From Dyella jiangningensis (GTDB lineage Bacteria > Pseudomonadota > Gammaproteobacteria > Xanthomonadales > Rhodanobacteraceae): DNA of 64,000 nucleotides. Both the position numbers and the translations under genes were made by a program. How positions within the stretch are numbered: the first letter of the stretch is position 1; every line of letters starts with the position of its first letter. The stretch is from the NCBI GenBank assembly GCA_000632805.1, contig CP007444.1, positions 3,398,772-3,462,771 on the forward strand, written 5' to 3'. The notes under the pieces were generated by a model. The model was not told the origin of the DNA. It ran no database searches and saw only the letters and a program-made list of their open reading frames with translations. Positions 39,529 through 48,360 of the stretch are shown piece by piece.

Positions 39529-40976
39529 CATTCACGCGCCGCCAGTTCCTCGCCTCGGGCGTGGTAGCGGCGGGTGCCATGCTGGCAGGGGATGCGTTCG
39601 CTTCGCCCTTGCACGACGCCAGAAGCGACAAGCGCCGCAACGTGTTGCTGATCGTCGCCGACGATCATGGCTACGATCTTTCCTGCGTCGGCACCGCCGT
39701 GCACATGCCCGCGCTGGATCGCCTCGCCAGCGAAGGCACGCTGTTCACCGATGCCTATGCCTCGGTGTCCTCCTGCAGCTCCAGCCGCGCCACGCTGTAC
39801 ACCGGCCTGTATTCGCACACCAATGGCATGTACGGCCTTGCGCACGACGTGCACAACTTCTCGCTGCTGGAAGACGTGAAAACGCTGCCGTGGATGCTCA
39901 AGCAGCACGGCTACGCCACGGCCCTGGTGGGCAAGCTGCATGTGAAGCCCGAAGCGCAGCTGGCTTATGACGCATGGCTATTGCCAGAGCAGGCGGGCAA
40001 CCGCGACGTGGCGGCGATGGGTCACGCGGCTGGTGAATGGATGCGTGCGCAGGGCGACAAGCCGTTCTTCCTCACCATGGCCTATAGCGACCCGCATCGC
40101 GCGGGCGACGCCTCGCAGTTCGGCAACACGCGCGACTGGCCTGAGGTGCCACGCGTTCGCTATTGCCCCGATGAGGTGACGATTCCATCGCACCTGCCCG
40201 ATCTACCGGGCGTGCGCGAAGACCTGGCCCAGTACTACGAAGCGGTGAGTCGCATGGACAGCGGCGTGGGCATCCTGCTGCGCGAACTCGCCGCCAGCGG
40301 GCATGCCGACGATACGCTGGTGATCTATCTCTCCGACAACGGCCGGCCCTTTCCCGGGGCGAAGGACAACCTTTATCGCGAAGGGATCCACTTGCCATTG
40401 ATCGTGCGTGCTCCGGGCATGAAGCATCGCGGCCGGCGGAACAGCGCGATGGTCAGCTGGATCGACATCACGCCGACCATCCTTGACTGGGCCGGCGTGA
40501 CGCCACCTTCGAACTATCGCTACCTGCCGCTGCCTGGTCGCTCGCTTCTGCCGATTCTTGAGCAAGAGAAGCCGACCGGCTGGGACGAAGTCTTCGCGAC
40601 GCACTCGTTCCACGAGATCGACCAGTACTATCCGACGCGCTCGCTGCGTACGCGTCACTACAGCTATTTCCTGAACCTGCAGCCGAGCCTGCGCGTGCCC
40701 ATCGCCAGCGACGTGGCGCTGTCGCCGTCATGGAAGGCCATCACCTCCACGCCGGGTGCACGGCTGGGCAAGCGAACGCTCGATGCGTTCGAACATCGCC
40801 CTGCGGAAGAACTCTATGACCTCGATGCCGATGCCGACGAAGTCGTGAATCTTGCCGGCGATCCTGCGCACGCCAAGGTGCTGGACGACCTGCGCGCACA
40901 GCTTGCGCACTGGCGTACCTCCACCCGCGATCCATGGATGGCCGGCGTCACCAATCCTTTCGGCCCGACGCGCTGA
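39525..40976 (+). CDS. Tat-exported sulfatase, SGSH-like (S1 family)
   Basis: The 483-residue product starts with GTG overlapping the MFS stop. A twin-arginine signal (TRRQFLASGVVAAGAMLAG) sends the folded enzyme to the periplasm. Metal ligands are in IVADDHGYD (D46, D47). The formylglycine site is C84 in SCSSSRATLYTGL, where the usual proline of C-x-P-S-R is replaced by serine. The following TNGMYGLAHDVHNFSLLEDVKTLP resembles human N-sulfoglucosamine sulfohydrolase, so an N- or O-sulfated glucosamine or glucose is a plausible substrate. A formylglycine-generating enzyme is not seen in the window. Confidence 0.88.
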   Translation: MTFTRRQFLASGVVAAGAMLAGDAFASPLHDARSDKRRNVLLIVADDHGYDLSCVGTAVHMPALDRLASEGTLFTDAYASVSSCSSSRATLYTGLYSHTNGMYGLAHDVHNFSLLEDVKTLPWMLKQHGYATALVGKLHVKPEAQLAYDAWLLPEQAGNRDVAAMGHAAGEWMRAQGDKPFFLTMAYSDPHRAGDASQFGNTRDWPEVPRVRYCPDEVTIPSHLPDLPGVREDLAQYYEAVSRMDSGVGILLRELAASGHADDTLVIYLSDNGRPFPGAKDNLYREGIHLPLIVRAPGMKHRGRRNSAMVSWIDITPTILDWAGVTPPSNYRYLPLPGRSLLPILEQEKPTGWDEVFATHSFHEIDQYYPTRSLRTRHYSYFLNLQPSLRVPIASDVALSPSWKAITSTPGARLGKRTLDAFEHRPAEELYDLDADADEVVNLAGDPAHAKVLDDLRAQLAHWRTSTRDPWMAGVTNPFGPTR

Positions 40977-40996
40977 GGGCAGCGGACCTTCACCCG

Positions 40997-43312
40997 ATGC
41001 AACGAGCCATGCACAAGCCGTACGCCATCGTCGCCGCTTTCATCGGCCTGCTGCTGATGGCCTGCGGATGTCGCGCCACCGACGCGAGCTTCCTGCTCAC
41101 GGCGACAGAGAAGGATCTCGCCAACTATTTCCCCGGCCAGCTCGGCAACGGCTTCTTCTCCACGCTCACGTCGCCGCGCGGTACCGAAGGCAGCCTGTCG
41201 TACATGATCAGCTTCATGGATTACGCGAAGGGCGACGTATCGCGCCCGGCTGCCATTCCCGGCTGGACCGGCATCGACTACAGCACGGGGCCGTCGCACG
41301 CGGGGCAGTTCTGGCTCAACCAGGTGGACATGGATGGTGCGCGTTTTCGCGACTACCACCAGGTGCTGGACATGCACGATGGCACGCTCACCACGCGGTA
41401 CCGCTACCTCGACGGCCGCAAGGCCACGGACATCGAGGTGGTGTCGCTGGTGAGCCAGGCGTCGCCGCACCTCGCCGCCAGCCAGTTCTCCATCACACCT
41501 GACTTCGATGGGGAGGTGCAGCTCTCCTTCGCGCTCGACCTGTGGGCGCCGCACCAGCCCCGCTTTGCGCTGGGTGAGATCGACGGACCGCAGATGCAGG
41601 AAGCCGTGGCTGCTCACAATCTCAAGTTGAAAGCGGTGCCGCCGGACGTGCCCGATCGCGCGCCACTCTGGTACCACGGTGACACGCACGTGCTTGCCGC
41701 CGATGGCGATACCAAGGCGCTGACGCTGTGGCTGGACGGCAAGGCAGAGCAAGGTCGCGCCATGGCCGAAGCCGTGGCGATCGCGTTGCCTGCCGGCATG
41801 CAGCCGCGCGAGGTGAAGCTTCATCACACCGGTTACAAGCTCTCCCTGGAGCTGCGCATCGCCGTCAACAAGGGCAAGACCTATGCCTTCACCAAGTTCG
41901 TCGCCGCATCGCGCGAGCGCTGGGGTGGCGATGCGAAAGAGGATCTCGCGCTGGCCCTTAATGCGCGCAAGGCAGGGTTCGACGCGATGCTTCGGCAGCA
42001 TCGCGATGCATGGCATGCGCTATGGACATCCGACATCGTGATCGATGGCGACCCCAAGTCGCAGCAGATCGTCCACTCGGATTTGTACTACCTGCTTTCC
42101 AATGCCGCGCCGAATACTGCCTGGCCCATCGGCGCCTGCGGCATGACGCCGGGCTATACCGCGCATGTGTTCTGGGACAGCGACACCTGGGTATTCCCCG
42201 CGCTGCTGTTGCTGCATCCCGACCGGGCGAAGTCGCTGGTGATGTTCCGCAGCGAAACGCTGCCCGCAGCGGAGCAGCGCGCGAAGGAACGTGGACTGCG
42301 TGGCGCGATGTATCCGTGGGAGGCCGACCCTGACGACGGCACGTCGCAGACGCCGCACTTCGCCTGGGTGCTGGACGAGCGCGAGATTCACGTCAACGCC
42401 GACGTCGCCATCGCGCAATGGCAGTACTACCTCGCCACGCAGGATCGCGAGTGGCTGAAGCAGCATGGCTGGCCGGTGATCCGCGCCGTTGCCGATTTCT
42501 GGGCCAGCCGCGCTACCTATGTAGCGGCCACGCGGCATTACGAAATCCATCACGTCACCTCGGTGGATGAGGATTACGCCGACGTGCCGAACGATACCTT
42601 CACCAACGCCTCCGCCCAGAAGGCGCTGCGCATCGCCACGCAGGCGGCGATGGTCGTTGGCGAAGCCGCCGAACCACAGTGGGACAAGGTGGCCAGCGGC
42701 TTGCTGCTGCCGTTCGACGAGAAGGCCGGCCATCATCTCGACTTCGACGCGTCGGTGCCGCACGACATCGACTCGTGGGGCGGCAGCTCGTTGCCGATGC
42801 TGAGCAATCCCTCGCTGGATTTCGCCATGGACGTGCAGGTGCGGCGGCGCAACTACGACTATGCGATCGCGCCGATCACGCAGGCCAGCCGCGATCCCAA
42901 CAGCATGGGCCTGATGCCGCTGTCCATCGCCGCAGCCACGGCCGGAGACGCCGCGGCCGCCAGCGACTGGTACACGCGCAACATCACCGCCAACGTGCTG
43001 AAACCGCCGTTCAATGTGCGCACGGAAACGGCCACCAACAACACCGGCTACTTCATGACCGCCAGCGGCGGCCTGCTGCAGAACATCCTGTACGGGTTCA
43101 CCGGCCTGCGCATCCGCGACGACGGACTGGTGACGGCTTATGCACCGATGCTGCCCGATCATTGGCGCTCCGTGACGCTCAAGAACATCCGTTTTCGCGG
43201 GCAGTCACTCGACATCACGGTGGAGCGCGACGCGCAGGGCCAGCCGCGCCTCATCCGTCGCGCCGCCGACACGGTTTCCCATCCTCACGCCACGACCAGG
43301 CAGCAGACATGA
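40997..43312 (+). CDS. Exported GH65-family glycosidase (probable lipoprotein hydrolase)
   Basis: The 771-residue product has a lipoprotein-type signal (AIVAAFIGLLLMACGC) and a GH65 fold: N-terminal domain with GNGFFSTLTSPRGTEGSLSYM, then the (alpha/alpha)6 domain with AHVFWDSDTWVFPALLLLHPDRAKSLV and EADPDDGTSQ. The catalytic-acid glutamate is probably E525 in SVDEDYADVPNDTFTNAS. The KQAD phosphorylase motif is absent, the matching region reading APITQASRDPNSMG, so it is more likely a hydrolase like acid trehalase, glucosyl-galactosyl hydrolysine glucosidase or bacterial kojibiose hydrolase. The start at 40997 is one of two near ATGs (the other is 41009). Confidence 0.85.
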   Translation: MQRAMHKPYAIVAAFIGLLLMACGCRATDASFLLTATEKDLANYFPGQLGNGFFSTLTSPRGTEGSLSYMISFMDYAKGDVSRPAAIPGWTGIDYSTGPSHAGQFWLNQVDMDGARFRDYHQVLDMHDGTLTTRYRYLDGRKATDIEVVSLVSQASPHLAASQFSITPDFDGEVQLSFALDLWAPHQPRFALGEIDGPQMQEAVAAHNLKLKAVPPDVPDRAPLWYHGDTHVLAADGDTKALTLWLDGKAEQGRAMAEAVAIALPAGMQPREVKLHHTGYKLSLELRIAVNKGKTYAFTKFVAASRERWGGDAKEDLALALNARKAGFDAMLRQHRDAWHALWTSDIVIDGDPKSQQIVHSDLYYLLSNAAPNTAWPIGACGMTPGYTAHVFWDSDTWVFPALLLLHPDRAKSLVMFRSETLPAAEQRAKERGLRGAMYPWEADPDDGTSQTPHFAWVLDEREIHVNADVAIAQWQYYLATQDREWLKQHGWPVIRAVADFWASRATYVAATRHYEIHHVTSVDEDYADVPNDTFTNASAQKALRIATQAAMVVGEAAEPQWDKVASGLLLPFDEKAGHHLDFDASVPHDIDSWGGSSLPMLSNPSLDFAMDVQVRRRNYDYAIAPITQASRDPNSMGLMPLSIAAATAGDAAAASDWYTRNITANVLKPPFNVRTETATNNTGYFMTASGGLLQNILYGFTGLRIRDDGLVTAYAPMLPDHWRSVTLKNIRFRGQSLDITVERDAQGQPRLIRRAADTVSHPHATTRQQT

Positions 43313-45039
43313 CCAGCCCACACAGCTCGTCCCATCGCCCAGACACGTCGTCGCCGCAGCGCTCCATCGGGCGTCGCTTCGCCGTGCTCGCCTTGAGCTG
43401 CGCCGTCGCCGCGACGTCGATGGCGGCCACGCCCGATCCCGCCAAGACGCGTGCCTACATCGATCATGCCTGGACCACGCTGACGCGCTCGCAGGAAGAC
43501 TGCGCCGCGCTCGTCGACACCAAGGTGACCAGCCATCCGGTGCTGTACATGCCGGCCGGCATGCCGGTGCCAGCGCAGGTCGCGGAAGTGGGCAAGCGCT
43601 GCGGCGTGGACGTGCGCCCGCTGCCGCACAAGGTGCAACAACTGGGCGACATCGACACCAACGCCCTGCCCCAGCAAGGCCTGCTCTATCTGCCCCACCC
43701 TTACGTGGTGCCCGGCGGTTTCTTCAACGAGATGTACGGCTGGGACAGTTACTTCATCCTGCTGGGCCTCGTCGCCGACCATCGCATCGAGATGGCGAAG
43801 AACATGGTCGACAACGCGCTGTTCGAGGTGGAGTACTACGGCGGCGTGCTCAACGCGAACCGCACCTACTACCTCAGCCGCTCACAACCACCCTTTCTCA
43901 CCCAGATGATGGTCGCGGTGCTCGACGACCCGAAGGCCTTCCCCAGCGCCGACGCACGGCTGCAATGGCTGACGCACGCCTACCCGTTGGCCGTGCGCAA
44001 CTACGAAATCTGGACGCGCCCCGAGCATCGGGCGGGCGATACCGGTCTCGCGCGCTATTACGACCTGGGCAGCGGCCCGGTGCTGGAAGCGAAGGACAGC
44101 GAGTACTACAAGGGCGTGATCCGCTGGCTGCGCGCGCATCCCTCGCAGGACCCGGGCTACTTGCTCAAGGCGTCCGAACATCCCGACGCCGCCGAAGCCG
44201 CCAAGCTCAAGGACAGCAGCTGCGACGTGCGCGCATCGAAGGTCTGCGAAGGTGCATGGGTGGATGGCTATCGCCTCACCGCCGATTACTACCATGGCGA
44301 TCGCGCCATGCGTGAATCGGGCTTCGACACCAACGCGCACTTCGGGCCGTTCGGCGGTTCGACTCATCACTACGCCGACGTCAGCCTCAACAGCCTGCTC
44401 TATCGCTACGAACTAGACCTGCACGACCTTGCCATGCAGCTGGGCAAGGCCGGTGACGCCGAGCGCTGGGCCCGTGCGGCCGAGGCTCGTCGGCAAGCGA
44501 TGGACCGCTACCTGTGGCGCCCCGACGCAGGCATGTATCGCGACTACGATGTCGTGGCCGGCAAGCCTTCACCGTATCCCTACGTCACCACGTTCTATCC
44601 GCTGTGGGCAGGCACGGCGACCGCGCAGCAGGCCGCAGCGGTGCGTAGCAAGCTGCCCGTCTTCGAGCGCAAGGGCGGCCTGAGCATGGACGACCGTCCG
44701 GCCGGCGTGCAGTGGGGCGCCCCGTTCGGCTGGGCGCCGACCAACTGGCTCGCGGTGGCGGGGCTCGATGCCTACGGCTTCCATGACGACGCCAGGCGCA
44801 TCGCCGGCAAGTTCATGGCAACGGTGGACCAGAGCCTCGCCGACGATGGCACCATCCGCGAGAAATACAACATGGTGCTAGGCAACGCCGACGTAAAAGT
44901 GAGCGCCGGCTACAGCGAGAACGTGGTCGGCTTCGGCTGGACCAACGGCGTGTACCTGATGATGCAGCAGGTGATCGGCGGCACGCTCAAGAAGCCCGCC
45001 GCGCCCGCAGAGACCGCAGCGCCGGAGAAGCTGCCATGA
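43309..45039 (+). CDS. treA: Exported GH37 (trehalase-family) glycosidase with altered signature residues
   Basis: The 576-residue product has a signal peptide (FAVLALSCAVAATSMA) and the GH37 layout. Catalytic residues known in E. coli trehalase have counterparts: D340 in ESGFDTNAHF (general acid) and E518 in IREKYNM (base), followed by GFGWTNGVYLMM. Both PROSITE trehalase signatures are changed: PGG-R-F reads PGGFFNEMYGWDSY (Arg to Phe at 138), and QW-D-x-P reads QWGAPFGWAP (Asp to Gly at 470). The Arg and Asp contact the sugar in true trehalases, so substrate may differ. It is coupled to both neighbours by 4-base overlaps. Confidence 0.85.
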   Translation: MTSPHSSSHRPDTSSPQRSIGRRFAVLALSCAVAATSMAATPDPAKTRAYIDHAWTTLTRSQEDCAALVDTKVTSHPVLYMPAGMPVPAQVAEVGKRCGVDVRPLPHKVQQLGDIDTNALPQQGLLYLPHPYVVPGGFFNEMYGWDSYFILLGLVADHRIEMAKNMVDNALFEVEYYGGVLNANRTYYLSRSQPPFLTQMMVAVLDDPKAFPSADARLQWLTHAYPLAVRNYEIWTRPEHRAGDTGLARYYDLGSGPVLEAKDSEYYKGVIRWLRAHPSQDPGYLLKASEHPDAAEAAKLKDSSCDVRASKVCEGAWVDGYRLTADYYHGDRAMRESGFDTNAHFGPFGGSTHHYADVSLNSLLYRYELDLHDLAMQLGKAGDAERWARAAEARRQAMDRYLWRPDAGMYRDYDVVAGKPSPYPYVTTFYPLWAGTATAQQAAAVRSKLPVFERKGGLSMDDRPAGVQWGAPFGWAPTNWLAVAGLDAYGFHDDARRIAGKFMATVDQSLADDGTIREKYNMVLGNADVKVSAGYSENVVGFGWTNGVYLMMQQVIGGTLKKPAAPAETAAPEKLP

Positions 45040-46106
45040 CGCGCCATTGCCTCCTGCCCAAGCTGCTTGGGCTGGCGCTCGCCCTGCCCGTGGCTGTCCT
45101 GGCGCAGCAGGGCGGCCAACCGGCGGTCGGCGCTGATGGTGGCATCCGTCTCGACACCATCACGGTGCCTTATTCCGGGTTCGCCTCACCGGAGGCGCGC
45201 GCCTTCTTCCCGAAGATGCTGGCCGAGGGCAGCAAGGCGCCGCCCCTCACTGGCCCGATCGAGCAGAGCCGCGCGTTCTACGACCGCATGAACAGCGACC
45301 GCGCAGCCCGCATGGAAAAGCTTTATGCGGTGAAGACGCACAAGGAAACCATCGGCGGCGTGGGCGCCGACGTAGTGGAACCGGCCGACGGCATTTCTGC
45401 GCAAAACCGGGACCGGGTGCTGATCAACCTGCATGGCGGCGCCTTCCTGTGGGGCGCGCACAGCGGCGCCCTGGTCGAGGCGATACCGATCGCCAGCGTG
45501 GGCCACATCAAGGTGGTCAGTGTCGACTACCGCCAGGGCCCCGAGCACGTGTTCCCGGCGGCCAGCGAGGACGTGGAGGCGGTGTACCGGGCGCTCCTCA
45601 AGCAATACAGGCCGGGCCATATCGGTATCTACGGCTGCTCGGCCGGCGGCGTGCTGACCGGTGAGGCCGTGGCCCGGCTGATCGACCACAAGCTGCCGGT
45701 GCCCGGCGCCATCGGTACCTTCTGCGGCTCACTGGTCAATATGGACGGCGACTCGGTCTATGTCGCCCCGCTGCTCAACGGCCAGCCGGTGCCCGACCAT
45801 CCGCTGCGGCTGAACGACCTGCCCTACTTCAAGGGCGCCAGCGTCACCGATCCGATGGTCTTCCCCGGGCAGTCCCCGGCCCTGCTGGCCAAGTTCCCAC
45901 CCACCCTGCTGATCACCGGCACCCGCGACATGGCCATGGGCTCGGTGATCCAGAGCCAGGCCCTGCTGAGCCGGGCGGGCGCGGAAACGGAGCTGCACGT
46001 CTGGGACGGCATGTGGCATTCGTTCTTTTCCGACCCGGAGATCCCCGAGTCCCGCGATGCCTACCGGGTGATCGTGGAATTCTTCGACCGTCATTTGGGA
46101 CACTAG
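45036..46106 (+). CDS. Exported alpha/beta-hydrolase, HSL-type esterase
   Basis: The 356-residue product has a signal peptide (LLGLALALPVAVLA) and the bacterial HSL family marks: the oxyanion motif LINLHGGAFLWG, the nucleophile serine in YGCSAGGVL, an aspartate in LITGTRDMAMGS and a histidine in DGMWHSFF. It should hydrolyse short-chain or acyl-sugar esters in the periplasm. Its ATG overlaps the GH37 stop, so it is the last gene of the operon; it may remove acyl groups from the sugar that the other enzymes cleave, which is inference. Confidence 0.88.
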   Translation: MTRHCLLPKLLGLALALPVAVLAQQGGQPAVGADGGIRLDTITVPYSGFASPEARAFFPKMLAEGSKAPPLTGPIEQSRAFYDRMNSDRAARMEKLYAVKTHKETIGGVGADVVEPADGISAQNRDRVLINLHGGAFLWGAHSGALVEAIPIASVGHIKVVSVDYRQGPEHVFPAASEDVEAVYRALLKQYRPGHIGIYGCSAGGVLTGEAVARLIDHKLPVPGAIGTFCGSLVNMDGDSVYVAPLLNGQPVPDHPLRLNDLPYFKGASVTDPMVFPGQSPALLAKFPPTLLITGTRDMAMGSVIQSQALLSRAGAETELHVWDGMWHSFFSDPEIPESRDAYRVIVEFFDRHLGH

Positions 46107-46187
46107 TAGCCTGATGTGACGGGTCAACCTTTGCCCACCGCGAGGGGGGCGGGTATCCTACGTCCGGCATCAACCCATCGAGACGAC

Positions 46188-47591
46188 ATGAGCCAACAGA
46201 CCGTATTGGTCGTCGACGACGAACGCGATATCCGCGAACTCCTCACCATCACGCTTGGGCGCATGGACCTGCTGGTCGACGCGGTGGGCACGGTCACGGA
46301 GGCGCGACGCGCCCTCGCCGAGAGGCACTACGATCTGTGCTTCACCGACATGCGCCTGCCCGACGGCACCGGCCACGAAGTGGTCGAGCTGATCTCCGCC
46401 GAGCACCCGGATACACCGGTGGCGATGATCACGGCCTACGGCAACGTCGATGCGGCCGTCAGCGCGCTGAAGGCCGGCGCCTTCGACTTCGTTTCCAAGC
46501 CCGTCGACATCCAGATGCTGCGCCGCCTGGTGCGCACCGCGCTGCGCCTGGCCGAGGAAAAGCGCAGCGGCCAGGCCGCCGCCAAGCCGGACGGCAACGA
46601 ACGCCTGATTGGCGACTCGTCGGCCATGCAGCAGGTACGCGGCACCATCGCCAAACTCGCGCGCAACCAGGCACCGGTATACATCGCCGGCGAGTCGGGC
46701 GTGGGCAAGGAGCTGGTGGCCCGCCTCATCCACGAGCAAGGTCCCCGTGCGGCCGGCCCCTTCGTCCCGGTGAATTGCGGCGCGATCCCCTCCGAGTTGA
46801 TGGAGAGCGAATTCTTCGGCCATCGCAAAGGCAGCTTCACCGGCGCGGTGGGCGACAAGGAAGGCCTGTTCCAGGCCGCCCACGGCGGCACCCTGTTCCT
46901 CGACGAAGTGGCCGAGCTGCCCCTGCACATGCAGGTGAAGCTGCTGCGCGCGATCCAGGAAAAGGCCGTGCGCCCGATCGGCGCCCGCGAGGAAGTGCCG
47001 GTGGACGTGCGCATCCTCTCCGCCACGCACAAGAACCTCGCTGCGCTGGTCGAGCAGGGCCAGTTCCGCCAGGACCTGTTCTACCGCATCAACGTCATCG
47101 AACTGCGCGTGCCGCCGCTGCGCGAACGCCGTGGCGACGTGCCGCTGCTGGCCAACTTCGTGCTGCGCCAGCTCGCCACCAAGAGCGGCGGCGCACCCGG
47201 CCGGCTGTTGCCTGCCGCGCAGCAGGCGCTGGAAAGCTATGACTTCCCCGGCAACGTGCGCGAACTTGAGAACATCCTCGAGCGAGCGATGGCGATGTGC
47301 GAAGGTGACCAGATCGACGTCACCGACCTGATGCTTCCGCAGCGCACGCCGCGCTCGCAGGAGCCGGTGGCGCCAATGCCAGGCGGCATGCCGCCAGCCG
47401 CCGCAGCGCAGGCTCCGGCAGCCGCGCCCACTGCCAACGGTGGTCTCGACGACTACATCAGCAACCTTGAGCGCACCGCGATCATCAAGGCGCTGGAGGA
47501 GTCGCGCTACAACAAGACCGCAGCGGCGAAGAAACTTGGCATCACGTTCCGCGCGTTGCGGTACAAGCTCAAGAAATTGGGCATCGATTGA
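46188..47591 (+). CDS. pilR: Sigma-54-dependent response regulator PilR
   Basis: PilR activates pilin (pilA) transcription with sigma-54. The 467-residue product has an N-terminal receiver domain (VLVVDDERDIRELL, phospho-aspartate in CFTDMRLPDGTG), an AAA+ domain with GESGVGKELVARLIHEQGPR, the sigma-54 contact loop GSFTGA and LFLDEVAELPLHMQVKLLRAIQE, and a Fis-type DNA-binding domain (NKTAAAKKLGITFRALRYKLKKLGID). Start MSQQTVLVVDDERD at 46188. It is the expected partner of PilS, which lies 15 kb upstream. Confidence 0.95.
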   Translation: MSQQTVLVVDDERDIRELLTITLGRMDLLVDAVGTVTEARRALAERHYDLCFTDMRLPDGTGHEVVELISAEHPDTPVAMITAYGNVDAAVSALKAGAFDFVSKPVDIQMLRRLVRTALRLAEEKRSGQAAAKPDGNERLIGDSSAMQQVRGTIAKLARNQAPVYIAGESGVGKELVARLIHEQGPRAAGPFVPVNCGAIPSELMESEFFGHRKGSFTGAVGDKEGLFQAAHGGTLFLDEVAELPLHMQVKLLRAIQEKAVRPIGAREEVPVDVRILSATHKNLAALVEQGQFRQDLFYRINVIELRVPPLRERRGDVPLLANFVLRQLATKSGGAPGRLLPAAQQALESYDFPGNVRELENILERAMAMCEGDQIDVTDLMLPQRTPRSQEPVAPMPGGMPPAAAAQAPAAAPTANGGLDDYISNLERTAIIKALEESRYNKTAAAKKLGITFRALRYKLKKLGID

Positions 47592-47599
47592 TCAGGAGG

Positions 47600-47625
47600 G
47601 GCCGGATTACATCCGGCCTTTTTTT
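47600..47625 (+). terminator. Rho-independent terminator of pilR
   Basis: GGCCGGAT / ATCCGGCC stem with a short loop, then seven T residues, 9 bases after the pilR stop. Confidence 0.92.
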
Positions 47626-47658
47626 ATGCGGTCGGTGCTCACTTGCGCTGCTCTTTAT

Positions 47659-47683
47659 TGTGGGAGCGCACCCTGTGCGCGAC
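47659..47683 (+). repeat. 25-bp palindromic intergenic repeat
   Basis: TGTGG plus GAGCGCACCCTGTGCGCGAC. With the downstream block to about 47845 it mirrors the arrangement at 10945-11235. Confidence 0.85.
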
Positions 47684-47803
47684 TGGCTTTCGCGGTGGGC
47701 TGCATGGTCTTCGCCGCTGCTAGCGAAGCTTTGGCCTTCGGTTGCCGTGGTTTCGCGAGCATGCCGCTTACGCAGCGGGCGTTTCGACGACCTGCCGGCC
47801 GCC

Positions 47804-47842
47804 GAGTCACTTTTCTTTTGCTGGCCCAAAAGAAAAGTAACC
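47804..47842. repeat. Second intergenic inverted repeat, compact copy
   Basis: GAGTCACTTTTCTTTTGCTG then AAAAGAAAAGTAACCC with almost no loop, the most compact of three copies. Confidence 0.75.
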
Positions 47843-48106
47843 CAAAGAAAATGGCCTTTTTAGAGCCAAGGCTCTTAGCAGTACGTGAGATAGAAGCATT
47901 GGACGACCGAGGCCAGCCTTGATGCGCTCGTTACTACCGCGAACGGAGCGGCTAAACCGCAACGCGCCATAGCGAAGAGGACTTAAAGCAGCCTCGTTGG
48001 ACGGCACGGGAATCTTGATGCCACCACGCTTCCCCCCCTCTCCCCTCCGGGGAGAGGGCTGGGGTGAAGGGCGGGTGCTCGCGAGGGCGTTGCCTACCCC
48101 ACTCAC

Positions 48107-48131
48107 TGTAGGAGCGCACCCTGTGCACGAC
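48107..48131 (+). repeat. 25-bp palindromic intergenic repeat
   Basis: Single-base variant with GTGCACGAC at its right end; no facing partner close by. Confidence 0.82.
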
Positions 48132-48238
48132 CGCAGCGTGGCGATGTAACTCGCTCAACGCAAATCGCGAACACCGCCCATTGAGGCAACCATGCCAGTG
48201 CGCTGTGCTCGCGAGGGCACTACCTACGACCTACACTC

Positions 48239-48360
48239 TGTAGGAGCGCACCCTGTGCGCGACCGCAGCGTGGCGATGAACCTCGTCATACCTAGTCGCG
48301 ACCACCGCCGACCGAAACAGCCATGCCAATCCGCGGTCGCGCACAGGGTGCGCTCCTACA
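48239..48360. repeat. Facing pair of 25-bp palindromic intergenic repeats
   Basis: Forward copy 48239-48263 and reverse copy 48336-48360, both matching the commonest sequence (GAGCGCACCCTGTGCGCGAC), with CGCGG/CCGCG-type extension of the arms. Confidence 0.88.

Noticed and set aside
29404..47591. Integrated mobile element carrying the sugar locus
   Set aside because: I found no integrase, transposase, tRNA-end duplication or clear direct repeats at the borders. Insertion between pilS and pilR is inferred from gene order only.
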